From GCA-2717185 sp964474755 (GTDB lineage: Bacteria; Pseudomonadota; Alphaproteobacteria; UBA8366; GCA-2717185), in assembly GCA_964474755.1 (NCBI GenBank), contig CAYYUG010000002.1, forward strand, positions 1 to 64,000: 64,000 nucleotides of DNA, in the 5' to 3' direction. The position numbers were made by a program, and so were the translations under genes. Positions 41,684 through 51,261 of the stretch are shown here, piece by piece (the stretch's first letter is position 1; every line of letters starts with the position of its first letter). The notes beneath the pieces were generated by a model. The model did not search any database. It was not told the origin of the DNA and saw nothing but the letters and a program-made list of their open reading frames with translations.

Positions 41684-44600
41684 ATGCCGCATGCGGATTT
41701 CGTACATTTAAGAGTGCACGACGCCTTCTCGTTATCTGAGGGCGCTATCAAGATTCCGGATTTAACGACACTCTGTGCCAAATACGACATGCCCGCCGTT
41801 GGAGTAGCGGATACGTGCAACCTATTTGGCGCTTTGGAGTTCTCGCTCGCTGCCCGTGGTAAGGGCATACAGCCGATTATCGGCTGCCAGGTCGCTGTAC
41901 AGCGCGAGGACGCAAATGTGAATGGTGGCGCGAACCTCGGCAGTGATTGGATTGTGCTCCTAGCTCAATCGGAGGAAGGGTATGGGAACCTTCTCAATCT
42001 GGTGAGCCGCTCATATTTAAGCTCCCCCACAGAAGATGGACCACAAATCACATTTGAGGATCTTGAGACCTGCAATGCTGGCCTCATCGCCCTGACCGGT
42101 GGGGTAAGTGGAGGGGTAGGTCGGCTGCTGGTCGATGGGCAGAGGCCTGCAGCGGAGGAGATGCTCCTTCGCCTGGCGACCCTATTCAAAGATCGTATTT
42201 ATATTGAACTTATGCGCCATGGCCAGCCTGAAGAGGAACAGATTGAGCCGGCGTTGGTCGAGATGGCTTACATTCATAACTTACCTTTGGTTGCCACTAA
42301 TGAAGTATTTTTCGCCGATCGCAGCATGTATGAAGCACATGATGCGCTGATGTGTATTGCAGCGGGTGCCACCGTATCTCGGACGGATCGGCGGCGGGTT
42401 ACGCCGGAACATTATTTCAAGTCGCCGGAAGAAATGCGCGAACTATTCGACGACCTGCCGGAGGCGATTGATAACACAATCGTTGTAGCACAGCGTTGCG
42501 CTTACATGCCGGATACAAGAGCACCGATTTTACCGCCTTACCCAAAATTGCAGGGCAGGGGTGAGGAGGAGGTTCTCCGGGAGATGGCGGCCGAAGGGCT
42601 GGAAAAACGGCTGGGAGGCCAGGTATACGACGAGAGGCACAGCGCAGAGGAGCGAGGAGCGATAGCTAAGCCTTATCGCGAGCGGATGCAGTATGAGTTG
42701 GATGTCATCGTGCAAATGGGCTTTTCCGGCTATTTCCTGATCGTCGCAGACTTTATCCAATGGGCGAAGAACGAGGACATCCCAGTGGGCCCAGGTCGTG
42801 GCTCTGGTGCGGGCTCGGTCGTCGCCTGGGCATTGACGATAACTGATCTCGACCCCCTGCGCTTTGACTTGTTGTTCGAGCGTTTCCTAAATCCAGAACG
42901 CGTGTCGATGCCGGACTTCGATATCGATTTCTGTAAGGACCGGCGAGATGATGTAATCCGCTACGTGCAGAATGAATACGGACATGATCGAGTTGCCCAG
43001 ATTATTACTTTTGGAAAATTGGAAGCGCGCGCGGTGCTGCGCGATGTCGGCCGGGTATTAGAGATGCCATATGGTCAGGTTGACCGGATCAGCAAGCTAG
43101 TCCCCTACAACCCAGCCAACCCAGTTAACCTGCAAAAGGCGCTCGACGACGAGCCAATGTTGCAGGAAATGCGCAAGGAAGACCCGTCCGTCGACAGGCT
43201 TGTCGGCATGTCATTGAAGTTAGAAGGTTTATACCGGCACGCTTCGACACACGCAGCGGGAGTGGTGATCGGCGACCGCCCACTGCAAGAACTGGTGCCA
43301 CTATATCGGGATTCGCGGTCGACCATGCCGGTGACCCAATTCAACATGAAATATGTCGAGCAGGCAGGTCTAGTGAAGTTTGACTTCCTGGGACTTAAGA
43401 CATTGACCGTGTTGTCCAGTGCGGTCAGGCGGTTACGGGAACGCGGCGTAGAAATTTCACTTAATCAACTGCCCCTCGACGATAAGAAGACCTTTGACAT
43501 GTTATGCCAGGCGGATACGACTGGTGTGTTCCAATTGGAAAGTACTGGTTTGCGGGATGTGTTGAAAAAATTGAAACCGGACCGTTTCGAGGACATCATT
43601 GCTGTTGTTGCGCTTTATCGGCCGGGCCCGATGGATAACATCCCAAGTTTCATTAAGCGCAAGCATGGCCAGGAGAGGCCTGATTATCTGCACCCTTCGC
43701 TGGAGGGGATCCTTAAGGAGACCTACGGTATTATGATATACCAGGAACAGGTCATGCAGATTGCGCAGACACTGTCTGGTTTCAGTCTCGGTGGCGCTGA
43801 CCTGCTTCGTCGCGCTATGGGTAAAAAAATACAGGCGGAGATGGATGCACAGCGGCACAATTTTGTTGGAGGGGCCGTAGCCAATGATGTCGAAGAAGGT
43901 GTGGCTGGCCGTATATTTGACCAGGTAGCCAAGTTTGCCGGGTATGGTTTCAACAAATCGCATGCTGCTGCGTACGCGCTTGTCGCCTATCAGACGGCCT
44001 ATTTAAAAGCCAACTATCCGGTGGAATTTCTTGCCGCCTCAATGAGCGAGGATATGGGCAATACCGACAAACTTGGCTTGTTCCGGGCCGAACTCGACCG
44101 TATGGGCATCGCGCTGTTGCCTCCGGACATCAATCGATCGGAAGTGGATTTCGCAGTGGAGAGGGTGAATGATAGCGAGAGCGCGGTCCGTTATGCCCTG
44201 GCTGCACTGAAGAATGTCGGCGCGACAGCGATGGAGACGGTTGTCCGAGAGCGAAAGGAGAAAGGGCTTTTCGAATCTCCGTTCGATTTCGCTGGGCGGC
44301 TCGATAACGGCGTGATGAACAAGCGGCAGATCGAAAACCTTGCCCGCGCCGGCGCTTTCGATAGCCTTAATCCCAATCGTCGGCAGGTTTTCGAAGCGGT
44401 GGATACCCTCGTGCGCCATGCCAACGCTGCGCAAATTGATCGCGAAAGCAAACAGGTGAACCTATTTGGCGTCGAAGATACAGCGGCTGTTATCCCACCA
44501 CTGCTAGAAATGGAGGAGTGGGTGGTGCAGGAACGGCTACAACAGGAGTTCGAGGCGGTGGGCTTCTACCTATCCTCTCACCCCCTGGAATCCTACAAGA

Positions 44601-45145
44601 AGACCTGCGATAAATTGGGCGTGGTCGAGTGGACATCCGTGACGTCGGGCCGAATGAATGAAGGGCGTATCAAGTTAGCGGGGATCATTTCCTCACGGCG
44701 GTTCACAACCTCTTCGCGCGGGGCCAAGATGGCATTCGTGCAAATGTCCGACGCCACGGGAGCGTTTGAAGTCACCGTCTTTTCCGAGGTATTGGCGGTG
44801 AGTCGGGAGTTGCTGGAATCCGGAGCGCCCTTGATTGCTGTAGTAGATGTCCAGCGCTGGAATGATGGCTTCCGGCTAACCGCACAAGACATACAACCGC
44901 TAGCTGAGGCAGCGGTGAAGGCTGCAGCGGGATTACGTGTTTTCCTGCGCGACGAGGTGCCACTTAGCAGTCTTGCAACGGTATTTCGGGAACATGGTGA
45001 GTACGGGTCGGGCAAGGTACGCCTCACAATTGAAGCTGGCGACCGGGAAATCGAGATGGATTTACCGCAAGGATATGCGATCTCGGTCTCGGTTCGATCG
45101 GCTGTGAAGGCGATCCCTGGCGTTATCGACGTCCATGACCTGTAG
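41684..45145 (+). CDS. dnaE: DNA polymerase III subunit alpha
   Basis: DnaE1 is the replicative polymerase, here 1153 residues. An N-terminal PHP domain (FVHLRVHDAFSLSEGAIKI) comes first. The palm catalytic aspartates lie in SMPDFDIDFCKDRRDDVIRYV near residue 410, preceded by GPGRGSGAGSVVAWAL. The region around YRPGPMDNIPSFIKRKHG and YGIMIYQEQVMQIAQ follows. Next come the helix-hairpin-helix part, the clamp-binding stretch (QVNLFGVED, near residue 925) and a C-terminal OB domain. There is no exonuclease domain, so it is not PolC. The ATG has AGGGAG upstream. Confidence 0.98.
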   Translation: MPHADFVHLRVHDAFSLSEGAIKIPDLTTLCAKYDMPAVGVADTCNLFGALEFSLAARGKGIQPIIGCQVAVQREDANVNGGANLGSDWIVLLAQSEEGYGNLLNLVSRSYLSSPTEDGPQITFEDLETCNAGLIALTGGVSGGVGRLLVDGQRPAAEEMLLRLATLFKDRIYIELMRHGQPEEEQIEPALVEMAYIHNLPLVATNEVFFADRSMYEAHDALMCIAAGATVSRTDRRRVTPEHYFKSPEEMRELFDDLPEAIDNTIVVAQRCAYMPDTRAPILPPYPKLQGRGEEEVLREMAAEGLEKRLGGQVYDERHSAEERGAIAKPYRERMQYELDVIVQMGFSGYFLIVADFIQWAKNEDIPVGPGRGSGAGSVVAWALTITDLDPLRFDLLFERFLNPERVSMPDFDIDFCKDRRDDVIRYVQNEYGHDRVAQIITFGKLEARAVLRDVGRVLEMPYGQVDRISKLVPYNPANPVNLQKALDDEPMLQEMRKEDPSVDRLVGMSLKLEGLYRHASTHAAGVVIGDRPLQELVPLYRDSRSTMPVTQFNMKYVEQAGLVKFDFLGLKTLTVLSSAVRRLRERGVEISLNQLPLDDKKTFDMLCQADTTGVFQLESTGLRDVLKKLKPDRFEDIIAVVALYRPGPMDNIPSFIKRKHGQERPDYLHPSLEGILKETYGIMIYQEQVMQIAQTLSGFSLGGADLLRRAMGKKIQAEMDAQRHNFVGGAVANDVEEGVAGRIFDQVAKFAGYGFNKSHAAAYALVAYQTAYLKANYPVEFLAASMSEDMGNTDKLGLFRAELDRMGIALLPPDINRSEVDFAVERVNDSESAVRYALAALKNVGATAMETVVRERKEKGLFESPFDFAGRLDNGVMNKRQIENLARAGAFDSLNPNRRQVFEAVDTLVRHANAAQIDRESKQVNLFGVEDTAAVIPPLLEMEEWVVQERLQQEFEAVGFYLSSHPLESYKKTCDKLGVVEWTSVTSGRMNEGRIKLAGIISSRRFTTSSRGAKMAFVQMSDATGAFEVTVFSEVLAVSRELLESGAPLIAVVDVQRWNDGFRLTAQDIQPLAEAAVKAAAGLRVFLRDEVPLSSLATVFREHGEYGSGKVRLTIEAGDREIEMDLPQGYAISVSVRSAVKAIPGVIDVHDL

Positions 45146-45327
45146 GAAGGCATTGACTATAGGCTCATTGGATCGTCGCTAACCTCTTGCAAGCACGCAC
45201 AATTGCCATTATACCGCAGCCTATCTCTCACGCGGGTTTGCGCCTGCTGTCGACTAGGGCAGTGGCCGCTCCGGTGCCGGGTAACCGGCTTTCGCTCGCG
45301 GTGGTATAACCGGTAAAGGATACGAAC

Positions 45328-46173
45328 ATGGCGATGCCGACATTTACAATACGCCAGCTGCTTGAGGCTGGCATCCACTTTGGCCATACCACGCGCCGAT
45401 GGAATCCGCAGATGCGGCCCTATATATTCGGCGAAAGAAATGGCATCCACATCATCGATCTGGAACAGACGGTACCGATGTTGCAGCGCGGCCTGGAAGC
45501 CATCCGCGAAGTCGCGGCTGGTGGTGGCCGAGTGCTATTCGTGGGTACGAAGCGTCAGGCGACAGAAATTATCTCTGCTGCGGCGATACGTTGCGGCCAG
45601 TACTACGTCAATCATCGCTGGCTTGGTGGTATGTTGACGAATTGGCGCACGATTTCCAATTCAATCAAAAGGTTGCGAGATATTGAAGAGCATCTGGCGG
45701 TTGAGGACATTGGCTTGACCAAGAAGGAGTTACTACGTCTGACTGCGGAGCGAGACAAGCTTGAGAGGGCCCTCGGTGGAATTAAGGAGATGGGAAGTTT
45801 GCCGGATATCCTGTTCGTTGTTGATACGAACAAGGAGGCGATAGCGGTGGCAGAAGCCCAGAAACTCGGTATCCCCGTTGTAGCAATTCTGGACAGTAAC
45901 TCTAGTCCCAGCGGTATCACACATCCGGTGCCGGGTAACGATGATGCGATGCGTGCGATCACTCTCTATTGTACACTCGTCGCTGACTGCGTCCTCGATG
46001 GCTTACAGGCGGAGTTGCTGTCGTCCGGTGTTGATATTGGCGAGGGCGAAATGGCTCCAGTCGAAGCGCTTCCGGAAGCCGATGCAGAAGGTGTTGCGGC
46101 CCCGACGGCTGGAGCAGCAGAGCCCAAAGTCGAGGAAGCCACGGAGGTAGCTGTTACCGAAGGAAACACTTAG
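45328..46173 (+). CDS. rpsB: 30S ribosomal protein S2
   Basis: S2 is a 281-residue small-subunit protein. The start FTIRQLLEAGIHFGHTTRRWNPQM, RVLFVGTKRQA and DSNSSPSGITHPVPGNDDAMRAI are all hallmarks. The last 40 residues are an Ala/Glu/Val-rich acidic tail, longer than in E. coli (241 residues) but common in alphaproteobacteria. tsf follows, as in nearly all bacteria. Confidence 0.98.
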   Translation: MAMPTFTIRQLLEAGIHFGHTTRRWNPQMRPYIFGERNGIHIIDLEQTVPMLQRGLEAIREVAAGGGRVLFVGTKRQATEIISAAAIRCGQYYVNHRWLGGMLTNWRTISNSIKRLRDIEEHLAVEDIGLTKKELLRLTAERDKLERALGGIKEMGSLPDILFVVDTNKEAIAVAEAQKLGIPVVAILDSNSSPSGITHPVPGNDDAMRAITLYCTLVADCVLDGLQAELLSSGVDIGEGEMAPVEALPEADAEGVAAPTAGAAEPKVEEATEVAVTEGNT

Positions 46174-46199
46174 GTAGCGGAACTATAAATCTATGATAT

Positions 46200-46225
46200 T
46201 TACATAATTACAACGGTTTATGTAA
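46200..46225. promoter_or_regulatory. AT-rich inverted repeat upstream of tsf
   Basis: TTACATAA (46200-46207) and TTATGTAA (46218-46225) form perfect 8-bp arms around a 10-base spacer. It ends 24 bases before the tsf start codon, inside a 75-base AT-rich gap between rpsB and tsf. It could be an RNA hairpin that adjusts tsf expression or a protein-binding site. Confidence 0.4.
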
Positions 46226-46249
46226 TATATCTTCGATAGAGGGTTAATA

Positions 46250-47176
46250 ATGGCGAGTATCACAGCTGCACTAGTTAAAACGCTGCGCGAGAAAACCGGC
46301 GCTGGAATGATGGATTGCAAGAAGGCGCTCACGGAAACTGAGGGCGATGTCGAAGAAGCGGTCGACTGGCTTCGCACGAAAGGCTTGTCGACGGCGGCCA
46401 AGAAGGCAGGACGGGTTGCCGCTGAGGGCCTTGTTGGTGTCGCTGTAGATGGAAAATCTGGCGCGGTTGTTGAGGTTAATGCGGAAACCGATTTTGTTGC
46501 CCGCAACGATGCCTTCCAGGCATTTGTGCAGAATGTGACGCAGCTCGCGCTAGACAATGGCGGGGGTATAGATACGCTGGCAGGAACGGACTATCCGGGT
46601 ACGGGCCGAAATGTCAGCGAAGAACTGACTCATCAAATTGCAACGATCGGCGAGAACATGTCGCTACGGCGCACTGAGGGGCTGTCGGTCGATAGAGGCG
46701 TTGTTGTACCCTATGTACACAGCGCGTTGGCAAGTGGTATCGGGAAAATTGGTGTGATCGTGGCGCTCGAATCCGAGGGTGAAATCGAGGCCTTGGAAGC
46801 GCTTGGTAAGCAACTGGCGATGCATATCGCCGCGGCGCGACCTCTTTTTGTGGCAGTTGCCGATATTGATGAAGGTAGCTTGGCGCGCGAACGCGACGTT
46901 TTGACAGCGCAGGCGCGGGAAAGCGGTCGACCAGAAGAGATCATTGAGAAGATGGTCGAGGGACGCCTCCGTAAATATTACGAAGAGGTTGCCTTACTGG
47001 AACAGGTCTTCGTAATCGATAACGAGACGAAGGTTTCCAAATACTTGGAGAATACCGCTAAGAAACTTGGCTGTGCGGTCTCGCTGAAAGGTTTTGTCCG
47101 CTATACCCTAGGTGAGGGCATCGAGAGGGCTGAGGAAAACCTTGCCGAAGAGGTTGCCGCAACGCTTGCGGGCTAA
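46250..47176 (+). CDS. tsf: Translation elongation factor Ts
   Basis: EF-Ts exchanges GDP for GTP on EF-Tu. In 308 residues it has the N-terminal UBA-like domain with VKTLREKTGAGMMDCKKALTE, the contact motif around EVNAETDFVARNDAF (TDFV near residue 80), and the two-part core ending in KGFVRYTLGEGIE. Length is normal. The ATG follows AGAGGG. Confidence 0.98.
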   Translation: MASITAALVKTLREKTGAGMMDCKKALTETEGDVEEAVDWLRTKGLSTAAKKAGRVAAEGLVGVAVDGKSGAVVEVNAETDFVARNDAFQAFVQNVTQLALDNGGGIDTLAGTDYPGTGRNVSEELTHQIATIGENMSLRRTEGLSVDRGVVVPYVHSALASGIGKIGVIVALESEGEIEALEALGKQLAMHIAAARPLFVAVADIDEGSLARERDVLTAQARESGRPEEIIEKMVEGRLRKYYEEVALLEQVFVIDNETKVSKYLENTAKKLGCAVSLKGFVRYTLGEGIERAEENLAEEVAATLAG

Positions 47177-47222
47177 GCTGCGAACACCGATCTAAGCCGA
47201 GCCGGAAGGGATAGGAGTGGCC

Positions 47223-47930
47223 ATGCCGAAATACTGTCGCGTTCTCCTTAAACTTTCCGGCGAGGCGTTGATGGGTAAGAGGGAATTCGGTCTAGAATCT
47301 GAAACTGTCGATCGGATCGCCGCCGAGATAAAGAGTGTAGCTGAGCTCGGTGTTGAAGTCTGCATTGTGGTGGGCGGCGGGAATATATTTCGCGGAGTGT
47401 CCGGTGCTTCGACTGGAATGGATCGGGCTAGTGCCGACTACATGGGTATGCTAGCCACTGTCATGAATGCGCTGGCGATGCAAAGCGCGCTAGAAGGAAT
47501 AGGCGCACAGACTCGTGTGCTTTCGGCGATCCCTATGCAATCAGTCTCAGAGCCTTATATCCGACGCCGCGCGGTCCGCCATATGGAAAAGGGGCGGATA
47601 GTCATATTTGCAGCCGGTACAGGTAACCCATTTTTTACGACTGATACTGCAGCAGCCTTGCGCGCCTCGGAAATGGGGTGCGACGCACTCCTGAAGGCGA
47701 CCAAGGTCGATGGCATTTACAGTGCCGATCCGGAGACCGATCCCGATGCAGAGCGATTTGAAAAATTAAGCTATCTCGAAGTGCTGTCGAAGGATCTTAA
47801 AGTTATGGACGCGGCAGCCGTATCGTTAGCACGTGAAAATAACATTCCGATTCTTGTCTTTTCGGTACAAAATTCTGGCGCCTTTGTAGACGTCGCGAGG
47901 GGCGGTGGAACGTACACAATAATATCATAG
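47223..47930 (+). CDS. pyrH: UMP kinase
   Basis: PyrH phosphorylates UMP to UDP and belongs to the amino-acid-kinase fold. Features in 235 residues are RVLLKLSGEALMG at the start, VVGGGNIFRG near 55, ASADYMGMLATVMNALAMQ near 75, GTGNPFFTTDTAAALRASEMG near 135 and KVDGIYSADP near 165. The frame has a GTG two codons earlier (47217). The ATG at 47223 is preceded by ATAGGAG and is preferred. Confidence 0.97.
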   Translation: MPKYCRVLLKLSGEALMGKREFGLESETVDRIAAEIKSVAELGVEVCIVVGGGNIFRGVSGASTGMDRASADYMGMLATVMNALAMQSALEGIGAQTRVLSAIPMQSVSEPYIRRRAVRHMEKGRIVIFAAGTGNPFFTTDTAAALRASEMGCDALLKATKVDGIYSADPETDPDAERFEKLSYLEVLSKDLKVMDAAAVSLARENNIPILVFSVQNSGAFVDVARGGGTYTIIS

Positions 47931-47961
47931 CTGGCTGGTAAATCATGGGAGGAACAGAACC

Positions 47962-48519
47962 ATGGCGGATGAAGACTTGACTGATATAGAACGCCGAATG
48001 AATGGAGCTGTAGAGGCCTTGAACCGGGAGTTTGCCGGTCTGCGGACGGGGCGTGCCTCGACGGCTTTGCTTGAACCGCTTTCAGTTAATGCTTACGATT
48101 CGCAAATGCCGATGAATCAGGTTGGTACGATCAGCGTTCCCGAACCGCGGATGCTCACGGTACAGGTCTGGGACCAAAGCCTTGTTAAAGCTGTTGAGAA
48201 GGCGATTATGGAATCTAGCCTCGGTCTGAATCCACAAACCGAGGGTAATTTGATCCGAATCCCAATCCCGGATCTTAGCGAAGAGCGGCGTGTCGAGTTG
48301 ACCAAAGTCGCGGGTCAATACGCCGAGCAGGCCCGAATTGCGGTGCGTAACGTGCGACGTGACGGAATGGACAAACTCAAGAAAAAGGAGAAAGCAGGAG
48401 AGATGTCCCAAGATGATCATCATCTTTATGCCGATGAAATCCAGGAATTGACAGACGCACATGTCAAAAAAATTGATGATGCCCAGGAAGCTAAGGAACA
48501 AGAAATTATGCAGGTTTGA
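47962..48519 (+). CDS. frr: Ribosome recycling factor
   Basis: Frr splits post-termination ribosomes together with EF-G. In 185 residues the conserved LNREFAGLRTGRAS lies near residue 20 and DQSLVKAVEKAIMESSLGLNPQTEGNLIRIPIP near 75-105. PLTEERR-like LSEERRVELTKVAGQYAEQARIAVRNVRRDGMD follows near 110-140. The gene is preceded by GGGAGGAAC and sits 31 bases after pyrH. Confidence 0.98.
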   Translation: MADEDLTDIERRMNGAVEALNREFAGLRTGRASTALLEPLSVNAYDSQMPMNQVGTISVPEPRMLTVQVWDQSLVKAVEKAIMESSLGLNPQTEGNLIRIPIPDLSEERRVELTKVAGQYAEQARIAVRNVRRDGMDKLKKKEKAGEMSQDDHHLYADEIQELTDAHVKKIDDAQEAKEQEIMQV

Positions 48520-48522
48520 CGC

Positions 48523-49263
48523 ATGCAGAGGGCGATCAAGAAAAACAATGACCTGACCCCACCAACACATGTTGCCATCATTATGGATGGCAATGGTCGG
48601 TGGGCGAGTTTACGCGGCATGCCGCGGGCGATGGGACATGAGAGTGGTGCGGAGGCGGTTCGACGCGCCGTAGAGGCGGCTGGTGAGTGCGGTGTTGGCT
48701 ATCTGACCTTGTTTGGCTTTTCGTCCGAAAACTGGAGTCGCCCTAAACAAGAGATCGGCGATCTGATGGGTTTGTTGCGGTTATATCTTGGCTCCGAAAT
48801 CGTCGAACTACACCAAAAGAACGTCCGGTTGCTGATGATCGGTGATCGCAGCCGTTTTGCAAGCGATATCATCGGTCTTATCGAAGAGGCGGAGCGCACT
48901 ACGGTTGGTAATACCGGTCTGACCCTAATTCTGGCGCTAAGTTATGGCGGTCGACAGGAGATAACCACTGCGATTCAAGCAATTGTGCAGGACGCTGCAG
49001 CGAGTCAACTCGATCCGGCCGAGATCGATGAAAACACAGTACGCCGCTATCTATTCACCGCCGATATTCCTGATCCAGATTTATTGATCCGAACCAGTGG
49101 CGAGCAGCGCATCAGTAATTTTCTGTTATGGCAACTTGCTTATACGGAGTTCGTGTTTCTCGATACGTTTTGGCCTGATTTTTCGAAGGATGATTTGCGA
49201 CGCGCTATCTGCGAGTTCAACAGCCGCGAGCGACGCTATGGCGCAGCCGTTACCTCGGCTTGA
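48523..49263 (+). CDS. uppS: Undecaprenyl pyrophosphate synthase (cis-prenyltransferase)
   Basis: UppS condenses isopentenyl units onto farnesyl-PP to make the C55 carrier for cell-wall synthesis. In 246 residues the catalytic Asp is in HVAIIMDGNGRWA near residue 25. LTLFGFSSENWSRP is near 65, SYGGRQEI near 145, and PDPDLLIRTSGEQRISNFLLWQLAYTEFVF near 185-215. It overlaps cdsA by 26 bases. Confidence 0.97.
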   Translation: MQRAIKKNNDLTPPTHVAIIMDGNGRWASLRGMPRAMGHESGAEAVRRAVEAAGECGVGYLTLFGFSSENWSRPKQEIGDLMGLLRLYLGSEIVELHQKNVRLLMIGDRSRFASDIIGLIEEAERTTVGNTGLTLILALSYGGRQEITTAIQAIVQDAAASQLDPAEIDENTVRRYLFTADIPDPDLLIRTSGEQRISNFLLWQLAYTEFVFLDTFWPDFSKDDLRRAICEFNSRERRYGAAVTSA

Positions 49264-50062
49264 ACCGAGTGAGTTTACATTAAGGGCCTTATCCGCTGCG
49301 GTCATTTTCCCGTTGGCGATTAGCGCAATTTGGTTCGGTGGGTGGGCTTTTTTATTGATGATACTTTTGATTTCAGCTGCTGTGGCATGGGAGCTTTCCA
49401 GGCTTTGCCAGGCTGCGCCTGGTCTATTGGTCATAGCTATTATCGCATTAATGCTTACAACTGGCCTGTCGATGATGGGAGCGTTCCAGGAAGCAATTGT
49501 GTGTGGTGTTTTGGGAACGCTGCTTATCGCTTTGTTATCTCGAGTTAGCCGCAGCAAAGCTCCAGTCCTGCTAATTATTGGATTTTTTTATATCATGGTG
49601 GCTTTGCTGTCCGTTGTTTGGCTACGTTTGTCTACATCGGGTGGTCTGTGGCTGTTTTTGTGGATGATGGCGGTTGTCGTTTCGACTGATATAGGAGCTT
49701 ATCTTGTCGGACGAGCCATTGGCGGTCCAAAGCTAGCGGCTTGGATCAGTCCAGGCAAAACCTGGGCTGGGTTACTCGGTGGGGCGTTCTTCGCTGCGGT
49801 TGCAGGTGTTTTGATCGTTGCCATGAGTGGCGGCGACAATTATGTCCGAGTTGTGGTCATTGCGGGCATTCTTGCTGTGGTGGCACAAATCGGAGACCTT
49901 ATAGAGTCCGCTTTCAAACGGCACGTCGGTGTCAAGGATGCCAGTAACCTAATTCCCGGTCATGGTGGCGCGCTAGATCGCCTGGATGGGTTCTTGACGG
50001 TAGCGCCAGTGATGGCTGTTATGTCGTCCTTCGCAGGTGGGAGTCCGCTCGAATGGCTGTAA
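49238..50062 (+). CDS. cdsA: Phosphatidate cytidylyltransferase
   Basis: CdsA makes CDP-diacylglycerol from phosphatidic acid and CTP in the inner membrane. It has about eight hydrophobic helices in 274 residues. The C-terminal signature is split over STDIGAYLVGRAIGGPKLAAWISPGKTWAG and the final KRHVGVKDASNLIPGHGGALDRLDGF. The frame extends to 49097 within uppS. I choose the ATG at 49238 (MAQPLPRLEPSEF), which starts the hydrophobic part at the normal distance. Confidence 0.95.
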   Translation: MAQPLPRLEPSEFTLRALSAAVIFPLAISAIWFGGWAFLLMILLISAAVAWELSRLCQAAPGLLVIAIIALMLTTGLSMMGAFQEAIVCGVLGTLLIALLSRVSRSKAPVLLIIGFFYIMVALLSVVWLRLSTSGGLWLFLWMMAVVVSTDIGAYLVGRAIGGPKLAAWISPGKTWAGLLGGAFFAAVAGVLIVAMSGGDNYVRVVVIAGILAVVAQIGDLIESAFKRHVGVKDASNLIPGHGGALDRLDGFLTVAPVMAVMSSFAGGSPLEWL

Positions 50063-51246
50063 TGTTGCCAGGCGCTACAACCGCGTCGCGGTCGGTCACC
50101 ATACTCGGTTCGACGGGCTCCGTAGGTTGCAGTACAATCGACCTCATTAAAAGGAACCCAGATTCCTATGTGGTCGAAGCATTGACGGCGAGGCGCAATG
50201 TGAGCCTACTTGTGGAACAGGCTAAAATGCTGAATCCTCGTTATGTAGCGATCGGTGATGAAGAGCACTATCACGCCGTGAAGGCTGGCCTTTCGGGCAG
50301 CGGGATCGAGGTTGCTGCTGGTCCGGAAGCTATTGTCGGGGCGGCTAGACGACCGGCAGATTTCGTCATGTCTGCGATTGTCGGGGCAGCCGGCTTGGCG
50401 CCCACACTTGCGGCGGTGAATCGAGGCGCGATGGTTGGTCTTGCGAACAAGGAGTGTCTTGTTTGTGCCGGGTCGCTAATGGTTGAAGAGATCCGACGCA
50501 ACAGCGCGGTGCTTTTGCCAGTCGACTCAGAGCATAACGCAATCTTTCAGGTCTTCGATTTCGAACGTCGCGATTCGGTTGACAAGCTGATCCTTACCGC
50601 ATCGGGGGGGCCGTTCCGATCTTTCAATAACGAAGCTATGCAGTCAGTGACACCGGCGCAAGCGGTAGCGCACCCTAACTGGGATATGGGAGCGAAAATT
50701 TCAGTCGACTCCGCCACGATGATGAACAAGGGACTGGAAATAATCGAGGCACACCATCTGTTCGATATTCCGGAGGAAAGGATTGAGGTTCTGGTCCATC
50801 CCCAATCAGTGATCCACAGCATGGTGGCCTACGTCGACGGTTCGATTTTGGCCCAACTCGGGACACCAGACATGCGCACTCCGATTGCCTACGCGCTTGC
50901 CTGGCCGGCCCGCATGCATGCCCCGCAGGAACGTCTGGACCTTGTCGCGATGGCAGAACTGACCTTTGAAGCACCTGACCCAAAACGATTTCCAGCACTT
51001 CGTCTGGCGCGTGAGGTCTTAAAGAAAGGCGGCAGCGCACCAACTGTCTTGAATGCCGCAAATGAGATCGCGGTCGAGGGTTTCCTTGCTGGCCAAATTG
51101 GCTTCCTCGAAATTGTTGCTATCGTAGAGGATGTTTTAATGCAGTTTAATCATAGCGCCATGACTACGCTTGATGATGTGCGGGCCGTTGATAGCACGGC
51201 GCGACGTATTGCCAGACAACAGCTGGCCGCTCGGGTCTCTAATTAA
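50053..51246 (+). CDS. dxr: 1-deoxy-D-xylulose 5-phosphate reductoisomerase
   Basis: Dxr (IspC) makes MEP in the non-mevalonate isoprenoid pathway and uses NADPH. In 397 residues the NADPH motif VTILGSTGSVGCSTIDLI is near residue 15. NKECLVCAGSLM is near 135, the metal and substrate region VDSEHNAIFQ near 155, SGGPFR near 190 and MNKGLEIIEAHHLF near 225. Its start overlaps the cdsA stop by ten bases. A second ATG three codons later is possible. Confidence 0.97.
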   Translation: MAVMLPGATTASRSVTILGSTGSVGCSTIDLIKRNPDSYVVEALTARRNVSLLVEQAKMLNPRYVAIGDEEHYHAVKAGLSGSGIEVAAGPEAIVGAARRPADFVMSAIVGAAGLAPTLAAVNRGAMVGLANKECLVCAGSLMVEEIRRNSAVLLPVDSEHNAIFQVFDFERRDSVDKLILTASGGPFRSFNNEAMQSVTPAQAVAHPNWDMGAKISVDSATMMNKGLEIIEAHHLFDIPEERIEVLVHPQSVIHSMVAYVDGSILAQLGTPDMRTPIAYALAWPARMHAPQERLDLVAMAELTFEAPDPKRFPALRLAREVLKKGGSAPTVLNAANEIAVEGFLAGQIGFLEIVAIVEDVLMQFNHSAMTTLDDVRAVDSTARRIARQQLAARVSN

Positions 51247-51261
51247 TCAACGGGTGTAGCC

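Noticed and set aside
49097..49237. N-terminal extension of CdsA within uppS
   Set aside because: The 47 extra residues are the out-of-frame reading of uppS. The hydrophobic core and a normal start lie at 49238.
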